This document shows positions 47,593-55,770 of a DNA stretch of 64,000 nucleotides, piece by piece (positions within the stretch are counted from its first letter, which is position 1; each line of letters starts with the position of its first letter). The position numbers were made by a program, and so were the translations under genes. A model generated the notes under the pieces. The model had not been told where the DNA came from. It saw only the letters and a program-made list of their open reading frames with translations, and did not search any database. Origin of the DNA: Marinobacter halotolerans (GTDB taxonomy: Bacteria; Pseudomonadota; Gammaproteobacteria; Pseudomonadales; Oleiphilaceae); assembly GCF_008795985.1 (NCBI RefSeq), contig NZ_VMHP01000001.1, positions 62,001-126,000 of the forward strand, in the 5' to 3' direction.

Positions 47593-47973
47593 ATGCTTAC
47601 AGAACACATCGGACCGCCAACCGGGCACGAGACAGGAAAGATGCTGAAAGAGCTCTGGAAAAGACTGGGATCGGAATTTTCGCTGGAGGAATCCCCGCGC
47701 ATCCTGCCTCACATGACGCACACGGGTGAGTTTCATCTGGAACGTCTGACAACCCTGGTAGAATCACGCTACGGCAAAACTTTTACCGAGCGCGGAGATG
47801 AATCCGTTCGTGAGCTGATCAATTTTGCGTCTCGAATACAGGATCAGGACATCCAGAGAGAGCTGTTGCTGTTTTATCTGAACTGTTCCCCTTTTATTCA
47901 GGAGTATCTGCGCTCGGAGCAGGTTCTGGACGGTAACCACTTCATCTCAAGAAACTCGTCTGATCCGAAGTGA
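47593..47973 (+). CDS. Small cytoplasmic protein of unknown function
   Basis: A 126-residue (or 110-residue, from ATG 47641) hydrophilic protein that I do not recognise. No signal peptide or membrane helix; predicted largely helical (HLERLTTLVESRYGKTF, DESVRELINFASRIQDQD, IQRELLLFYLNCSPFIQEYL). It is divergent from rmuC and followed by a strong bidirectional terminator, so it forms its own unit. The codon use resembles that of neighbours, which supports a real gene. No function proposed. Confidence 0.65.
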   Translation: MLTEHIGPPTGHETGKMLKELWKRLGSEFSLEESPRILPHMTHTGEFHLERLTTLVESRYGKTFTERGDESVRELINFASRIQDQDIQRELLLFYLNCSPFIQEYLRSEQVLDGNHFISRNSSDPK

Positions 47974-47999
47974 TTCTCCCGTTTTTTCATCCAATCTAC

Positions 48000-48030
48000 G
48001 CAAAGGGCCCCTCAATGAGGGGCCCTTTGC
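48000..48030. terminator. Bidirectional intrinsic terminator
   Basis: A 14-bp perfect inverted repeat (48000-48013 and 48017-48030) with a 3-base loop and GGGCCCC core, T-rich on the plus side (TTTGCTTTTG). It separates the small unknown gene (plus) from the first BCCT gene (minus, ending 48062) and can serve both. Confidence 0.85.
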
Positions 48031-48061
48031 TTTTGCCTGAACGTTTTCGTGCTGGTTGCCG

Positions 48062-49651
48062 TTACATCTTGCCTTCGGCAATCAGCAGTCCGCGTTCATG
48101 ATGCAGGCCCTTGAACAGGCTGTAGCACATCGCCAGGAGCACCAGTGTAAAGGGCAGCCCTACGCTCACTGCGCCAGCCTGCAAGGCATTCAGCGCCTGG
48201 TCGCCGCCCACATACAGCAATACACCCGCAATCGCGCCCTCGGTGACAGCCCAGAAAACCCGCTGCGCCTTCGGCGCATCAATTTTGCCGCCAGAGGTAA
48301 TGCTATCAATCACCAGCGAGCCGGAATCCGATGAGGTTACGAAGAACACCAGTACCAGCACAATGGCAATGAATGAGGTAATCGAAGCCAACGGCAGATT
48401 CTCAAGCATCTGGAACATCGCCAAAGACGTGTCGGTAATGCCCTGAGAGGCCAGTGCACCGATATCATTCTGGATCTGATCAATGCCACTTCCACCAAAG
48501 GCACTCATCCAGAGGACGGTGATCAGCGTCGGAATAATCAGTACAGCCGTCACAAATTCACGCACCGTACGGCCTTTGGATACACGAGCGATAAACATGC
48601 CAACGAACGGTGACCAGGAAATCCACCAGGCCCAGTAAAATACCGTCCAGCCGTGGAACCAGGTGGAATCTTCACGACCGAATGGATTGCTCAGTGCAAA
48701 CATATTGCTGGCGTAGGACGCCGTCGTTTCCCAGACCCAGGAAAAAATCGACGACGTTGAGCCGACGACCAGAACAAACAACAGCAACAGTGCTGCCAGG
48801 CTCATATTGATGTTACTCAGCAGCTTTACGCCGCCTTCGATACCACGGACAACCGAAATGGTTGCCACGGCCGTAACGCCAGTGATGACCGCAATCTGAA
48901 CATTCAGGCCACCTTGTATATCAAAGAGGTAGCTCAGTCCCGAAGCCGCCTGCTGTGCACCAAAGCCAAGTGAGGTGGCGAGACCAAAGATGGTCGCCAG
49001 TACGGCCACCACGTCGATCACGTTGCCGGGCCAGCCCCACACCCTGTCACCCAGGATCGGGAAAAAGGCCGACCGGATGGTCAGCGGCAGGCCCTTGTTG
49101 TAGGTAAAGAATGCCAGGGAAAGACCCACAATGGCATAGATCGCCCAGGGGTGAAGACCCCAGTGGTACATGGTTGCGCCCATCGCAAGCTTCGCGCCTT
49201 CAGGGGTATTGGGCTCTACGCCCAGCGGTGTGCCATACCAATCGGTGTAGTAGGCAGCGGGCTCCGCCACAGACCAGAACAACAGACCGATACCCATACC
49301 GGCTGCAAACAGCATGGCGAACCAGGAAAGCAGGGAAAACTCGGGCTTGGCGTCCACGCCGCCAATCCGGATCTTGCTAACTGGCATGAAAATCAGCGCC
49401 AGGCAGAAAAGGACAAACAGGTTTGCGCTGAGCAAAAAGCCCCAGTCAAACACTGCGATCGCGCCATTCTTCGCCCCGGTCAATAATTCACCAGCACCCT
49501 CCGGATAGAGGAGAGTTCCAATGACAAAGGCAATGATTAACAGCGCGGTGAGGGGAAATACAATGTTGTGCATATCAAAACCGAACTTGGCGACATTGTC
49601 CTGCCCCACCACGTAATCGGTATGATATTCATCTTTGACGACGTTACCCAC
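48062..49651 (-). CDS. BCCT-family betaine/choline/carnitine transporter, copy 1
   Basis: Sodium- or proton-coupled importer of quaternary-ammonium osmolytes in the inner membrane. The 529-residue protein has twelve hydrophobic helices, the aromatic family signature WTVFYWAWWISWSPFVGMFI followed by ARVSKGRT, and a glycine-rich MLFAAGMGIGLLFWSVAEP helix with the cation-binding aromatic region. GTG start with AAGGAG 8 nt upstream. It is almost identical over long stretches to the next gene (49867-51459). The short cytosolic C-terminus (HHERGLLIAEGKM) lacks the long osmosensing tail of BetP. The ligand (betaine, choline, carnitine or DMSP) cannot be told. Confidence 0.93.
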   Translation of the reverse strand: MGNVVKDEYHTDYVVGQDNVAKFGFDMHNIVFPLTALLIIAFVIGTLLYPEGAGELLTGAKNGAIAVFDWGFLLSANLFVLFCLALIFMPVSKIRIGGVDAKPEFSLLSWFAMLFAAGMGIGLLFWSVAEPAAYYTDWYGTPLGVEPNTPEGAKLAMGATMYHWGLHPWAIYAIVGLSLAFFTYNKGLPLTIRSAFFPILGDRVWGWPGNVIDVVAVLATIFGLATSLGFGAQQAASGLSYLFDIQGGLNVQIAVITGVTAVATISVVRGIEGGVKLLSNINMSLAALLLLFVLVVGSTSSIFSWVWETTASYASNMFALSNPFGREDSTWFHGWTVFYWAWWISWSPFVGMFIARVSKGRTVREFVTAVLIIPTLITVLWMSAFGGSGIDQIQNDIGALASQGITDTSLAMFQMLENLPLASITSFIAIVLVLVFFVTSSDSGSLVIDSITSGGKIDAPKAQRVFWAVTEGAIAGVLLYVGGDQALNALQAGAVSVGLPFTLVLLAMCYSLFKGLHHERGLLIAEGKM

Positions 49652-49718
49652 GTTGGGAGTCTCCTTTGTGTTGTAAGGAAATTCGCAAAATTTCAGGTTT
49701 GATCGTTACAGTCCGTAC

Positions 49719-49747
49719 ATATTATTGCTTTGAGCTAAAAACATCAA
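49719..49747 (-). promoter_or_regulatory. Promoter of BCCT copy 1
   Basis: On the minus strand TTGATG (49742-49747) and TAATAT (49719-49724) are 17 nt apart, about 70 nt before the GTG start. The same elements, spacing and flanks recur before copy 2, which supports function. The spacer has an imperfect version (TTTTAGCTCAAA) of the palindrome seen in copy 2. Confidence 0.6.
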
Positions 49748-49810
49748 AGTGGCGCTTAGTTACGCAACTATTTAAAGAGTAGACCAGATTCTTTTATACC
49801 CATAAAACAG

Positions 49811-49838
49811 AAGGGCCCCTGCTGGCGGGACCCCTCTT
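49811..49838 (-). terminator. Probable terminator of BCCT copy 2
   Basis: Imperfect GC-rich inverted repeat (arms around 49811-49819 and 49827-49838) about 30 nt past the stop of copy 2 and before the copy 1 promoter region. It resembles an intrinsic terminator with a weak T-rich tail on the minus strand. Some read-through into copy 1 is possible. Confidence 0.5.
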
Positions 49839-49866
49839 GTTTTCTGACTTTCAAACTGCGTTGCCG

Positions 49867-51459
49867 CTACATTTTGCCTTCGGCAATTAACAGTCTGCGC
49901 TCATGGTGAAGCCCTTTGAACAAGCTGTAACACATGGCCAGCAGCACAAACGTAAAGGGCAGCCCCACACTGACCGAGCCGGCCTGCAAGGCATTCAGCG
50001 CATTGTCACCGCCGACGAACAACAGCACACCGGCAATGGCACCCTCACTGACCGCCCAGAAAACACGCTGTGTTTTCGGCGCATCAATCTTGCCGCCGGA
50101 GGTAATGCTGTCAATAACCAGTGAACCGGAATCCGATGAGGTCACGAAGAACACCAACACCAGTACAATCGCAATGAATGAGGTAATCGAAGCCAACGGC
50201 AGGTTTTCCAGCATCTGGAACATGGCCAGAGAGGTATCGGTGATGCCCTGGGAAGCCAGTGCACCGACATCATTCTGGATCTGCTCAAGGCCACTACCAC
50301 CAAAGGTGCTCATCCAGACGACGGTGATCAGAGTCGGGATAATCAGTACGGCCGTCACAAATTCACGCACGGTACGGCCCTTGGAGACGCGGGCGATGAA
50401 CATACCGACGAACGGTGACCAGGAAATCCACCAGGCCCAGTAGAACACGGTCCAACCGTGGAACCAGGTAGTATCCTCTTCCCTGCCAAACGGATTGCTG
50501 AGGGCAAACATATTGGTGGTATAGGAAACGGTAGTTTCCCAGACCCACTGGAAAATCGACAGAGTTGAACCGACAAACAGTACGAACACCAGCAACAGGG
50601 CGGCAAGCACCATGTTGATATTACTCAACAGCTTTACGCCACCATCGATCCCGCGAATAACGGATACGGTCGCAACAGCCGTGACGCCAACAATGACCGC
50701 AATCTGAATGTTCAGGCTTGGCTCAACATCGAAGAGGTAACTGAACCCTGACGCCGCCTGCTGTGCACCGAAGCCAAGGGACGTGGCCAGACCAAAGATG
50801 GTCGCCAGTACCGCCACGATGTCGATGACATTGCCAGGCCAGCCCCAGACCCTGTCACCCAGGATCGGGAAAAAGGCCGACCGTATGGTCAGCGGCAGGC
50901 CTTTGTTGTAGGTAAAGAACGCCAAAGAAAGACCGACGATCGCGTAGATCGCCCAGGGATGAAGGCCCCAGTGGTACATTGTGGCGCCCATGGCGAGCTT
51001 CGCGCCCTCTGGGGTGTTGGCTGCAACACCCAGCGGTGTGCCGTACCAATCGGTGTAATAGGCGGCCGGTTCGGCCACAGACCAGAACATCAGACCGATG
51101 CCCATACCCGCTGCGAACAGCATGGCAAACCATGAGAGCAGGGAAAATTCGGGCTTGGCGTCCACGCCGCCAATCCGGATCTTACCAACAGGCATGAAGA
51201 TCAGCGCAAGACTGAAAAGCACGAACAGGTTTGCACTGAGCAAGAAGCCCCAGTCAAAAATAGCGATCGCGCCATTCTTTGCCCCGGCCAGCAGCTCTCC
51301 TGCGCCTTCCGGAAAAATAAGCGTTCCGACGACAAACGCTATGATTAGCAGCGCAGTGAACGGGAAGACAATGTTGTGCATATCAAAGCCGAACTTGGCG
51401 ACATTGTCCTGCCCTACCACGTAATCGGTATGATATTCATCTTTGACGGCGTTACCCAC
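49867..51459 (-). CDS. BCCT-family betaine/choline/carnitine transporter, copy 2
   Basis: Second osmolyte importer, 530 residues, GTG start, same strand and family as copy 1. The two proteins share the N-terminus (DEYHTDYVVGQDNVAKFGFD) and most helices; differences cluster in a few loops and helices, for example FDVEPSLNIQIAVIVG versus FDIQGGLNVQIAVITG, and an extra Glu in the GREEDTTWFHG loop. The signature WTVFYWAWWISWSPFVGMFI is intact. It has its own promoter and terminator, so the pair is a tandem duplication with separate expression rather than a bicistronic unit. Ligand unknown. Confidence 0.93.
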   Translation of the reverse strand: MGNAVKDEYHTDYVVGQDNVAKFGFDMHNIVFPFTALLIIAFVVGTLIFPEGAGELLAGAKNGAIAIFDWGFLLSANLFVLFSLALIFMPVGKIRIGGVDAKPEFSLLSWFAMLFAAGMGIGLMFWSVAEPAAYYTDWYGTPLGVAANTPEGAKLAMGATMYHWGLHPWAIYAIVGLSLAFFTYNKGLPLTIRSAFFPILGDRVWGWPGNVIDIVAVLATIFGLATSLGFGAQQAASGFSYLFDVEPSLNIQIAVIVGVTAVATVSVIRGIDGGVKLLSNINMVLAALLLVFVLFVGSTLSIFQWVWETTVSYTTNMFALSNPFGREEDTTWFHGWTVFYWAWWISWSPFVGMFIARVSKGRTVREFVTAVLIIPTLITVVWMSTFGGSGLEQIQNDVGALASQGITDTSLAMFQMLENLPLASITSFIAIVLVLVFFVTSSDSGSLVIDSITSGGKIDAPKTQRVFWAVSEGAIAGVLLFVGGDNALNALQAGSVSVGLPFTFVLLAMCYSLFKGLHHERRLLIAEGKM

Positions 51460-51528
51460 GTTGGGAGCCTCCTTTCTGATGTAAGGAAATTCGTACAGTT
51501 GTTTAGTTTCAAACGTTACGAGCTGTAC

Positions 51529-51557
51529 ATCTTATTGGTTTGAGCTCAAAACATCAA
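51529..51557 (-). promoter_or_regulatory. Promoter of BCCT copy 2 with a 12-bp palindromic operator candidate
   Basis: On the minus strand TTGATG (51552-51557) and TAAGAT (51529-51534) are 17 nt apart. The spacer contains the perfect palindrome TTTGAGCTCAAA (51539-51550), a position where a repressor would block RNA polymerase. The arrangement is conserved with copy 1. Confidence 0.6.
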
Positions 51558-51670
51558 AACGACGCTATACTGCCTATCGATTCCGCAGCTATTTTCAGAA
51601 TAGACCAAATTCTTCAGTGGAGCAGAAGTCGCCGCCACAGCCGACACTGCTTCACTCGGCCGAGGTATTC

Positions 51671-53314
51671 ATGGCGAAGACGACAACCTTCCCTTTCCGC
51701 TACACCGCATTTGCATTGAGTATTGCCGGGCTACTGACCACCCTGCCCCTGAGCCTGTACCTCAGAGACTGGTACCTGCTACCGGTCATTTTTGCCGCGC
51801 TGACGCTTGTAGGCACCTGGGATGTGCTGCAGAACAAGCACACGGTCAGCCGGCTTTATCCGATTCTGGCTCACTTTCGCTACTTTTTTGAGTCCATCGG
51901 GCCGGAAATACGCCAGTACTTCATTGAGTCCGACACCGAGGAGCGGCCGTTCTCGCGAGAGCAGCGCGCGATTGTATACCAGCGCGCCAAAAACGTTCTG
52001 GACAAGCGTCCTTTTGGCTCCCAACTGGGCATGTATGACGAGGGCTTCGAGTGGATCAACCACTCGATGCGCCCTGCCGACATTAAAGATAGCGACTTTC
52101 GTATTGAGATCGGCAAGCACTGCGCAAAGCCCTACAAGGCCAGCGTTTTCAACATTTCAGCCATGAGCTTTGGCTCACTGTCTTCCAACGCCATTCTCAG
52201 CCTGAACCGTGGCGCAAAACTGGGCAGTTTCTACCATGACACCGGCGAGGGCTCGATTTCCCGCTACCACCGTGAGCCCGGAGGCGATCTGGTCTGGGAA
52301 ATCGGTTCCGGCTACTTCGGCTGCAGACATAAAGACGGCACCTTCAATGAAGATATGTTCCGCAAAAACGCAACGCTCGATCAGGTAAAGATGATAGAGC
52401 TCAAACTATCTCAGGGAGCCAAGCCCGGCCATGGCGGCATTCTTCCCGGTGAAAAAGTCACTCCGGAAATTGCCGAGGCCCGGGGCGTTGAAGTCGGCAA
52501 GGATGTCGTCTCGCCCGCCAGGCATTCAGCCTTTTCGACGCCCGTGGAAATGCTGGAATTTATTGACCGGTTGCGCGACCTGTCCGGCGGCAAGCCGGTG
52601 GGCTTCAAGCTGGCAATTGGCCATCCCTGGGAGTGGTTTGCCATCGTCAAGGCCATGCTGGAAACCGGAAGAAAGCCCGACTTCATCGTAGTGGACGGAG
52701 GCGAAGGCGGAACCGGGGCCGCGCCCCTGGAGTTCATCAACCGAATCGGCGTACCCATGACCGAAGCGTTACTACTGGTGCATAACACGCTGGTGGGCAC
52801 CAATCTGCGGGAGGACATCGCCATCGGCGCGGCCGGCAAAATCACCTCCGCATTCAACATTGCCCGCACCCTCGCCCTGGGGGCGGACTGGTGCAACGCG
52901 GCACGGGGCTACATGTTTGCACTGGGATGCATACAGTCCCTCAGTTGCCACACCGGCAAGTGCCCCAGCGGTGTTGCCACACAGGACCCCAGGCGCAGCA
53001 ACAAGCTGGACGTTCAGGACAAGAGCCAGCGGGTCTATAACTTCCACAAGAACACTCTGGACGCGCTCAGCAATCTGCTGGCTGCTTCCGGCCTGCGGCA
53101 TCCTTCAGAGCTTGGGCCAGAACATATCCTCCGTAGAAGCTCGAAAACCGAAATTCACTCCTACCTGGAGCTGTTTCCATTTCTGGAGCCCGGAGCCCTC
53201 CTCAAAGGGAAAACCGGCACCCGTGTCTATGACACCTACTGGCCCGAAGCCCGGAGTGACAGCTTTGACCCACCCGAGTTTATCCGGGAACTGAGAGAAA
53301 CAAAATTGCGCTAG
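51671..53314 (+). CDS. Membrane-anchored FMN-binding glutamate-synthase-family protein
   Basis: A 547-residue protein with two N-terminal membrane helices (about residues 10-55) and a glutamate synthase central/FMN domain (about 130-520). The FMN-phosphate region VVDGGEGGTGAAPLEF and the three cysteines spaced as in the 3Fe-4S site (GCIQSLSCHTGKCPSG: C-x5-C-x4-C) are present. It lacks the glutaminase and C-terminal domains of true GltB, and no GltD lies nearby, so it is a stand-alone flavo-iron-sulfur oxidoreductase of unknown substrate; related proteins act in methylamine/N-methylglutamate metabolism. Start 51671 follows a GAGG site; GTG 51617 is less likely. Divergent from the BCCT pair. 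Confidence 0.87.
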   Translation: MAKTTTFPFRYTAFALSIAGLLTTLPLSLYLRDWYLLPVIFAALTLVGTWDVLQNKHTVSRLYPILAHFRYFFESIGPEIRQYFIESDTEERPFSREQRAIVYQRAKNVLDKRPFGSQLGMYDEGFEWINHSMRPADIKDSDFRIEIGKHCAKPYKASVFNISAMSFGSLSSNAILSLNRGAKLGSFYHDTGEGSISRYHREPGGDLVWEIGSGYFGCRHKDGTFNEDMFRKNATLDQVKMIELKLSQGAKPGHGGILPGEKVTPEIAEARGVEVGKDVVSPARHSAFSTPVEMLEFIDRLRDLSGGKPVGFKLAIGHPWEWFAIVKAMLETGRKPDFIVVDGGEGGTGAAPLEFINRIGVPMTEALLLVHNTLVGTNLREDIAIGAAGKITSAFNIARTLALGADWCNAARGYMFALGCIQSLSCHTGKCPSGVATQDPRRSNKLDVQDKSQRVYNFHKNTLDALSNLLAASGLRHPSELGPEHILRRSSKTEIHSYLELFPFLEPGALLKGKTGTRVYDTYWPEARSDSFDPPEFIRELRETKLR

Positions 53315-53426
53315 AAATCACTGGGGAAATGGCCCTGTGATGTTTATTTTTAAGAAAGCCTGGTGTAGACTTCGCTTCCGCTAAGCCACTGAGATTTCTC
53401 TCAAGTTTCTCGTTGGCAAAGCAATT

Positions 53427-53503
53427 CGGGGCGTGGCGCAGCTTGGTAGCGCACTTGCATGGGGTGCAAGGGGTCGTAGGTTCAAATCCTACCGTCCCGA
53501 CCA
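53427..53503 (+). tRNA. tRNA-Pro (anticodon GGG)
   Basis: A 77-nt cloverleaf: the 7-bp acceptor stem pairs 53427-53433 with 53493-53499 (one G-U), there is a D-arm with GGTAGCGC, and the anticodon stem CTTGC/GCAAG encloses the loop ATGGGGT. The T-arm has GGTTCAAATCC, followed by discriminator A and an encoded CCA (53501-53503). The anticodon GGG reads the proline codons CCC and CCU. It is followed by a terminator. Confidence 0.95.
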
Positions 53504-53517
53504 GATTGAAAACAAAG

Positions 53518-53546
53518 GCCCGGTGTCGAAAGACCCGGGCTTTTTT
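53518..53546 (+). terminator. Intrinsic terminator of tRNA-Pro
   Basis: Stem GCCCGG/CCGGGC (53518-53523 and 53535-53540) extended by GTC/GAC and capped by a GAAA tetraloop, followed by six T residues. It lies 15 nt beyond the tRNA 3' end. Confidence 0.92.
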
Positions 53547-53673
53547 ATGGCTGAAATCAGCGTCTGCCTCTCGGGAAACCTTTTTTCAACGTTGCTGAAG
53601 GGTAGCTTTGTGCGCACAGGGAATATTCGAACGAGTATGGGGGGCGCTGGAACCGCCGAGGAATCGGGTTCGC

Positions 53674-54453
53674 TCAGCCTTTTTCAGTGCCACTGGAGTC
53701 TGTGAGATAGGACGTCAACTCTTCCGGGGAGAAACAACTGCCGGCCATGGCACCCTGAAACCACACCCCTTCCAGCTTTCTGATCAGCGCCAGCTGCTGT
53801 TCGGTATCCACCCCATTAAGTACGATCTGTTTGTTCAGCTTCTCCGCTAGCGCAACAAGCCCCAACAGATATCGCCATTTTACATCCGATTCCAACGCGC
53901 TATTGGCAACCAGCCGGTTACAGCCGATAAATCCAACGTGGGGGCTCGAGAGGATTTCGAAATGCGGTCCGTCTGCCAGAAAGCAGTCAACAGAGATTCC
54001 GAAACCAGCATTCGAAAGATCCTGGATAAGAGCAGGAACTTCGCTGTTGTAGAGGTAATCTGTTTCATGCAAATGGAAAACAATGTGCTCCGGACCGATT
54101 TTATGGTCTTTGGCAAGATCCGAAACCCAATCGACAAAAAATTCGCTGAGGCCAGTTTCAAGACTCAGGGGCAATCCGATCAGAAAGCCGACGTCTTCTC
54201 TCAAAAAAGTCGCAGACCACTGGTAAAAAAACTCAATCGCCTGGGCGTCGAGTGCCTTCTCTGCATCGACGCGCTGTGAATGCTCGGTGTGTCCGAACAG
54301 ATGACCGTCCATCCGGTCGTTTGCACTCCTGCCCCGAAACCCCTCAAGTTCTGGTATTACCTGCAATTCAACCAGGCCCCCCGACTGAGCAGAACAGATC
54401 GGCTGAAACAGGAACTTTCTTCCGCGGCTATCTTTATTATTATTTATGTCCAA
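53674..54453 (-). CDS. Degenerate EAL-domain protein, probably without phosphodiesterase activity
   Basis: A 259-residue single-domain protein that aligns with EAL cyclic-di-GMP phosphodiesterases (LFQPICSAQSGGLVELQV; HIVFHLHETDYL; FGISVDCFLADG; GVWFQGAMAGSCFSPEEL) but has lost key residues. The EAL Glu position is Gln31 (QVI in place of EAL), and the DDFG-type metal motif reads VDCF. It probably binds a ligand or partner rather than hydrolysing cyclic-di-GMP, like YdiV-type proteins. The start is TTG at 54453 with GGAG 6 nt upstream. It is divergent from the XRE regulator. Assignment as EAL is fairly secure, inactivity is inferred. Confidence 0.8.
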   Translation of the reverse strand: MDINNNKDSRGRKFLFQPICSAQSGGLVELQVIPELEGFRGRSANDRMDGHLFGHTEHSQRVDAEKALDAQAIEFFYQWSATFLREDVGFLIGLPLSLETGLSEFFVDWVSDLAKDHKIGPEHIVFHLHETDYLYNSEVPALIQDLSNAGFGISVDCFLADGPHFEILSSPHVGFIGCNRLVANSALESDVKWRYLLGLVALAEKLNKQIVLNGVDTEQQLALIRKLEGVWFQGAMAGSCFSPEELTSYLTDSSGTEKG

Positions 54454-54634
54454 TACTGGCTCCGTTATAAATGGAAATATTGCACCAAAAGCATGACATT
54501 GAGCTTGATACAGGAATCATAACCATAATAAGTGCACTTCACGCATTATAAAAGCAGATTTTTATGCGTATGTTGCAGCTTTGTTTAAGCGCTATTTTCC
54601 AAGTACCATTTAGTTTTTTTTGACAAGGGCAAGT

Positions 54635-55045
54635 ATGAGCTTAGGCCAAGCTTTAAGGCAGTTGAGAAAACAAAAAGGCTTCACGCTTGCGGAACTTGCT
54701 CAAAGGACCGACTCCTATGTCGGCAACCTGAGCCGTATCGAGAGAGATATTTCGCGTCCCAGTCTTGACCTTCTCTACCGGATTTCCGAATCTCTGAACT
54801 TCAGCCTTGCAGAAGTCTTTTCAATTTCCGAATTGGATAACAGGGCGCAGAATCCGGATCAGATTGCGCTGAACACGATATTTATATCGTTATTGGAAAA
54901 AGACAGGGATTTGCTGGTTGCTTTCGCAAAATTGCTTCGGGAACGTGCAGGCAGTTCACCGGAAGAAATCATGATAGAGTCCGGGCACATTCCTTCGGAG
55001 TCCAGGGAGGAAATTGATTCCGAGTCGAAACGTTCCTGGAAATAA
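54635..55045 (+). CDS. Small XRE-family transcriptional regulator
   Basis: A 136-residue protein with an N-terminal Cro/C1 helix-turn-helix (about residues 1-60: LGQALRQLRKQKGFTLAELA, then TDSYVGNLSRIERDISRPSL) and a short C-terminal tail (LLEKDRDLLVAFAKLLRERA) that may dimerise. Start is ATG 54635 behind AAGGG; TTG 54620 is also in frame. It reads away from the degenerate EAL gene and ends at a bidirectional terminator. The upstream region is AT-rich. Targets unknown; the shared intergenic region with the EAL gene is the obvious candidate. Confidence 0.88.
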   Translation: MSLGQALRQLRKQKGFTLAELAQRTDSYVGNLSRIERDISRPSLDLLYRISESLNFSLAEVFSISELDNRAQNPDQIALNTIFISLLEKDRDLLVAFAKLLRERAGSSPEEIMIESGHIPSESREEIDSESKRSWK

Positions 55046-55055
55046 CAGAGCCCAT

Positions 55056-55086
55056 AAAAAAACCGAAGTTTAACCTCCGGTTTTTT
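55056..55086. terminator. Bidirectional intrinsic terminator
   Basis: An A-run followed by ACCG, and a matching CGGT followed by TTTTTT (55057-55065 with 55078-55086). It ends the XRE gene (plus) and, in reverse, lies about 30 nt past the merR stop (minus). Confidence 0.8.
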
Positions 55087-55118
55087 CATCAAGAGCTGGG
55101 TTATTTCAAGCCCGGCAT

Positions 55119-55484
55119 CTATTTTACCGGTGTATTCAGCACATCCAGCACTTCCTCAAGTTCGGTAATCATCTGACGTATCAGTTGCTTGTACTGCGAG
55201 GTATCGTCTTTAACCTCATGACTGCTCAGTTTCTGCTTGGCGCCACCGATGGTATAGCCCTGATCATACAACAGGCTACGGATCTGACGGATGGTAATTA
55301 CATCCGCGCGCTGATAGTAGCGACGGTTACCACGGCGCTTGACCGGTGACAGCTGCGGGAATTCCTGCTCCCAATACCGCAAGACATGCGCCTTCACCGC
55401 ACAGAGGTCAGCGACCTCGCCGATGGTGAAATAACGCTTGCCCGGTATTGTGGGCAGTTCGTTGTTATGACTGGGTTCCAGCAT
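55119..55484 (-). CDS. MerR-family regulator downstream of ihfA
   Basis: A 121-residue regulator with a MerR winged helix-turn-helix ([20 protein letters not shown], then [20 protein letters not shown]) and a short helical C-terminus ([19 protein letters not shown]) but no metal-binding cysteines, so it is not a metal sensor. MlrA-like MerR genes follow ihfA in many gammaproteobacteria (the pheST-ihfA-merR order). Its start overlaps the ihfA end by 20 nt, giving coupled translation. Target unknown. Confidence 0.93.
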   Translation of the reverse strand: MLEPSHNNELPTIPGKRYFTIGEVADLCAVKAHVLRYWEQEFPQLSPVKRRGNRRYYQRADVITIRQIRSLLYDQGYTIGGAKQKLSSHEVKDDTSQYKQLIRQMITELEEVLDVLNTPVK

Positions 55485-55767
55485 ACGCTTCTACTTTTTG
55501 TTTCAGTTTCTGACCTGGGCGAAACGTAACGACGCGCCGTGCACTAATTGGAATTTCTTCGCCGGTTTTGGGATTTCTTCCCGGCCGCTGTTTCTTGTCA
55601 CGCAGATCAAAGTTACCGAAACCCGACAGTTTCACCTGCTCGTTGTGACTCAGGGCACCCCTGATCTCATCGAAAAAAGCTTCGACCATTTCCTTGGCCT
55701 CACGTTTATTAAGACCCAATTCCTCGTACAAACGCTCTGCCATTTCCGCTTTCGTCAAGGCCGCCAT
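55465..55767 (-). CDS. ihfA: Integration host factor subunit alpha
   Basis: DNA-bending nucleoid protein, forming a heterodimer with IhfB. The 100-residue product has [20 protein letters not shown] at its start, [20 protein letters not shown] in the DNA-inserting arm with the intercalating proline, and [20 protein letters not shown]. Length is typical (about 100). It begins 3 nt after pheT and overlaps merR, as in related genomes. IhfB is not in this window. Confidence 0.97.
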   Translation of the reverse strand: MAALTKAEMAERLYEELGLNKREAKEMVEAFFDEIRGALSHNEQVKLSGFGNFDLRDKKQRPGRNPKTGEEIPISARRVVTFRPGQKLKQKVEAYAGTQS

Positions 55768-55770
55768 TGA

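Noticed and set aside
53413..53705. Short open frames across the tRNA-Pro region
   Set aside because: They run through the tRNA and its terminator; no protein is expected.
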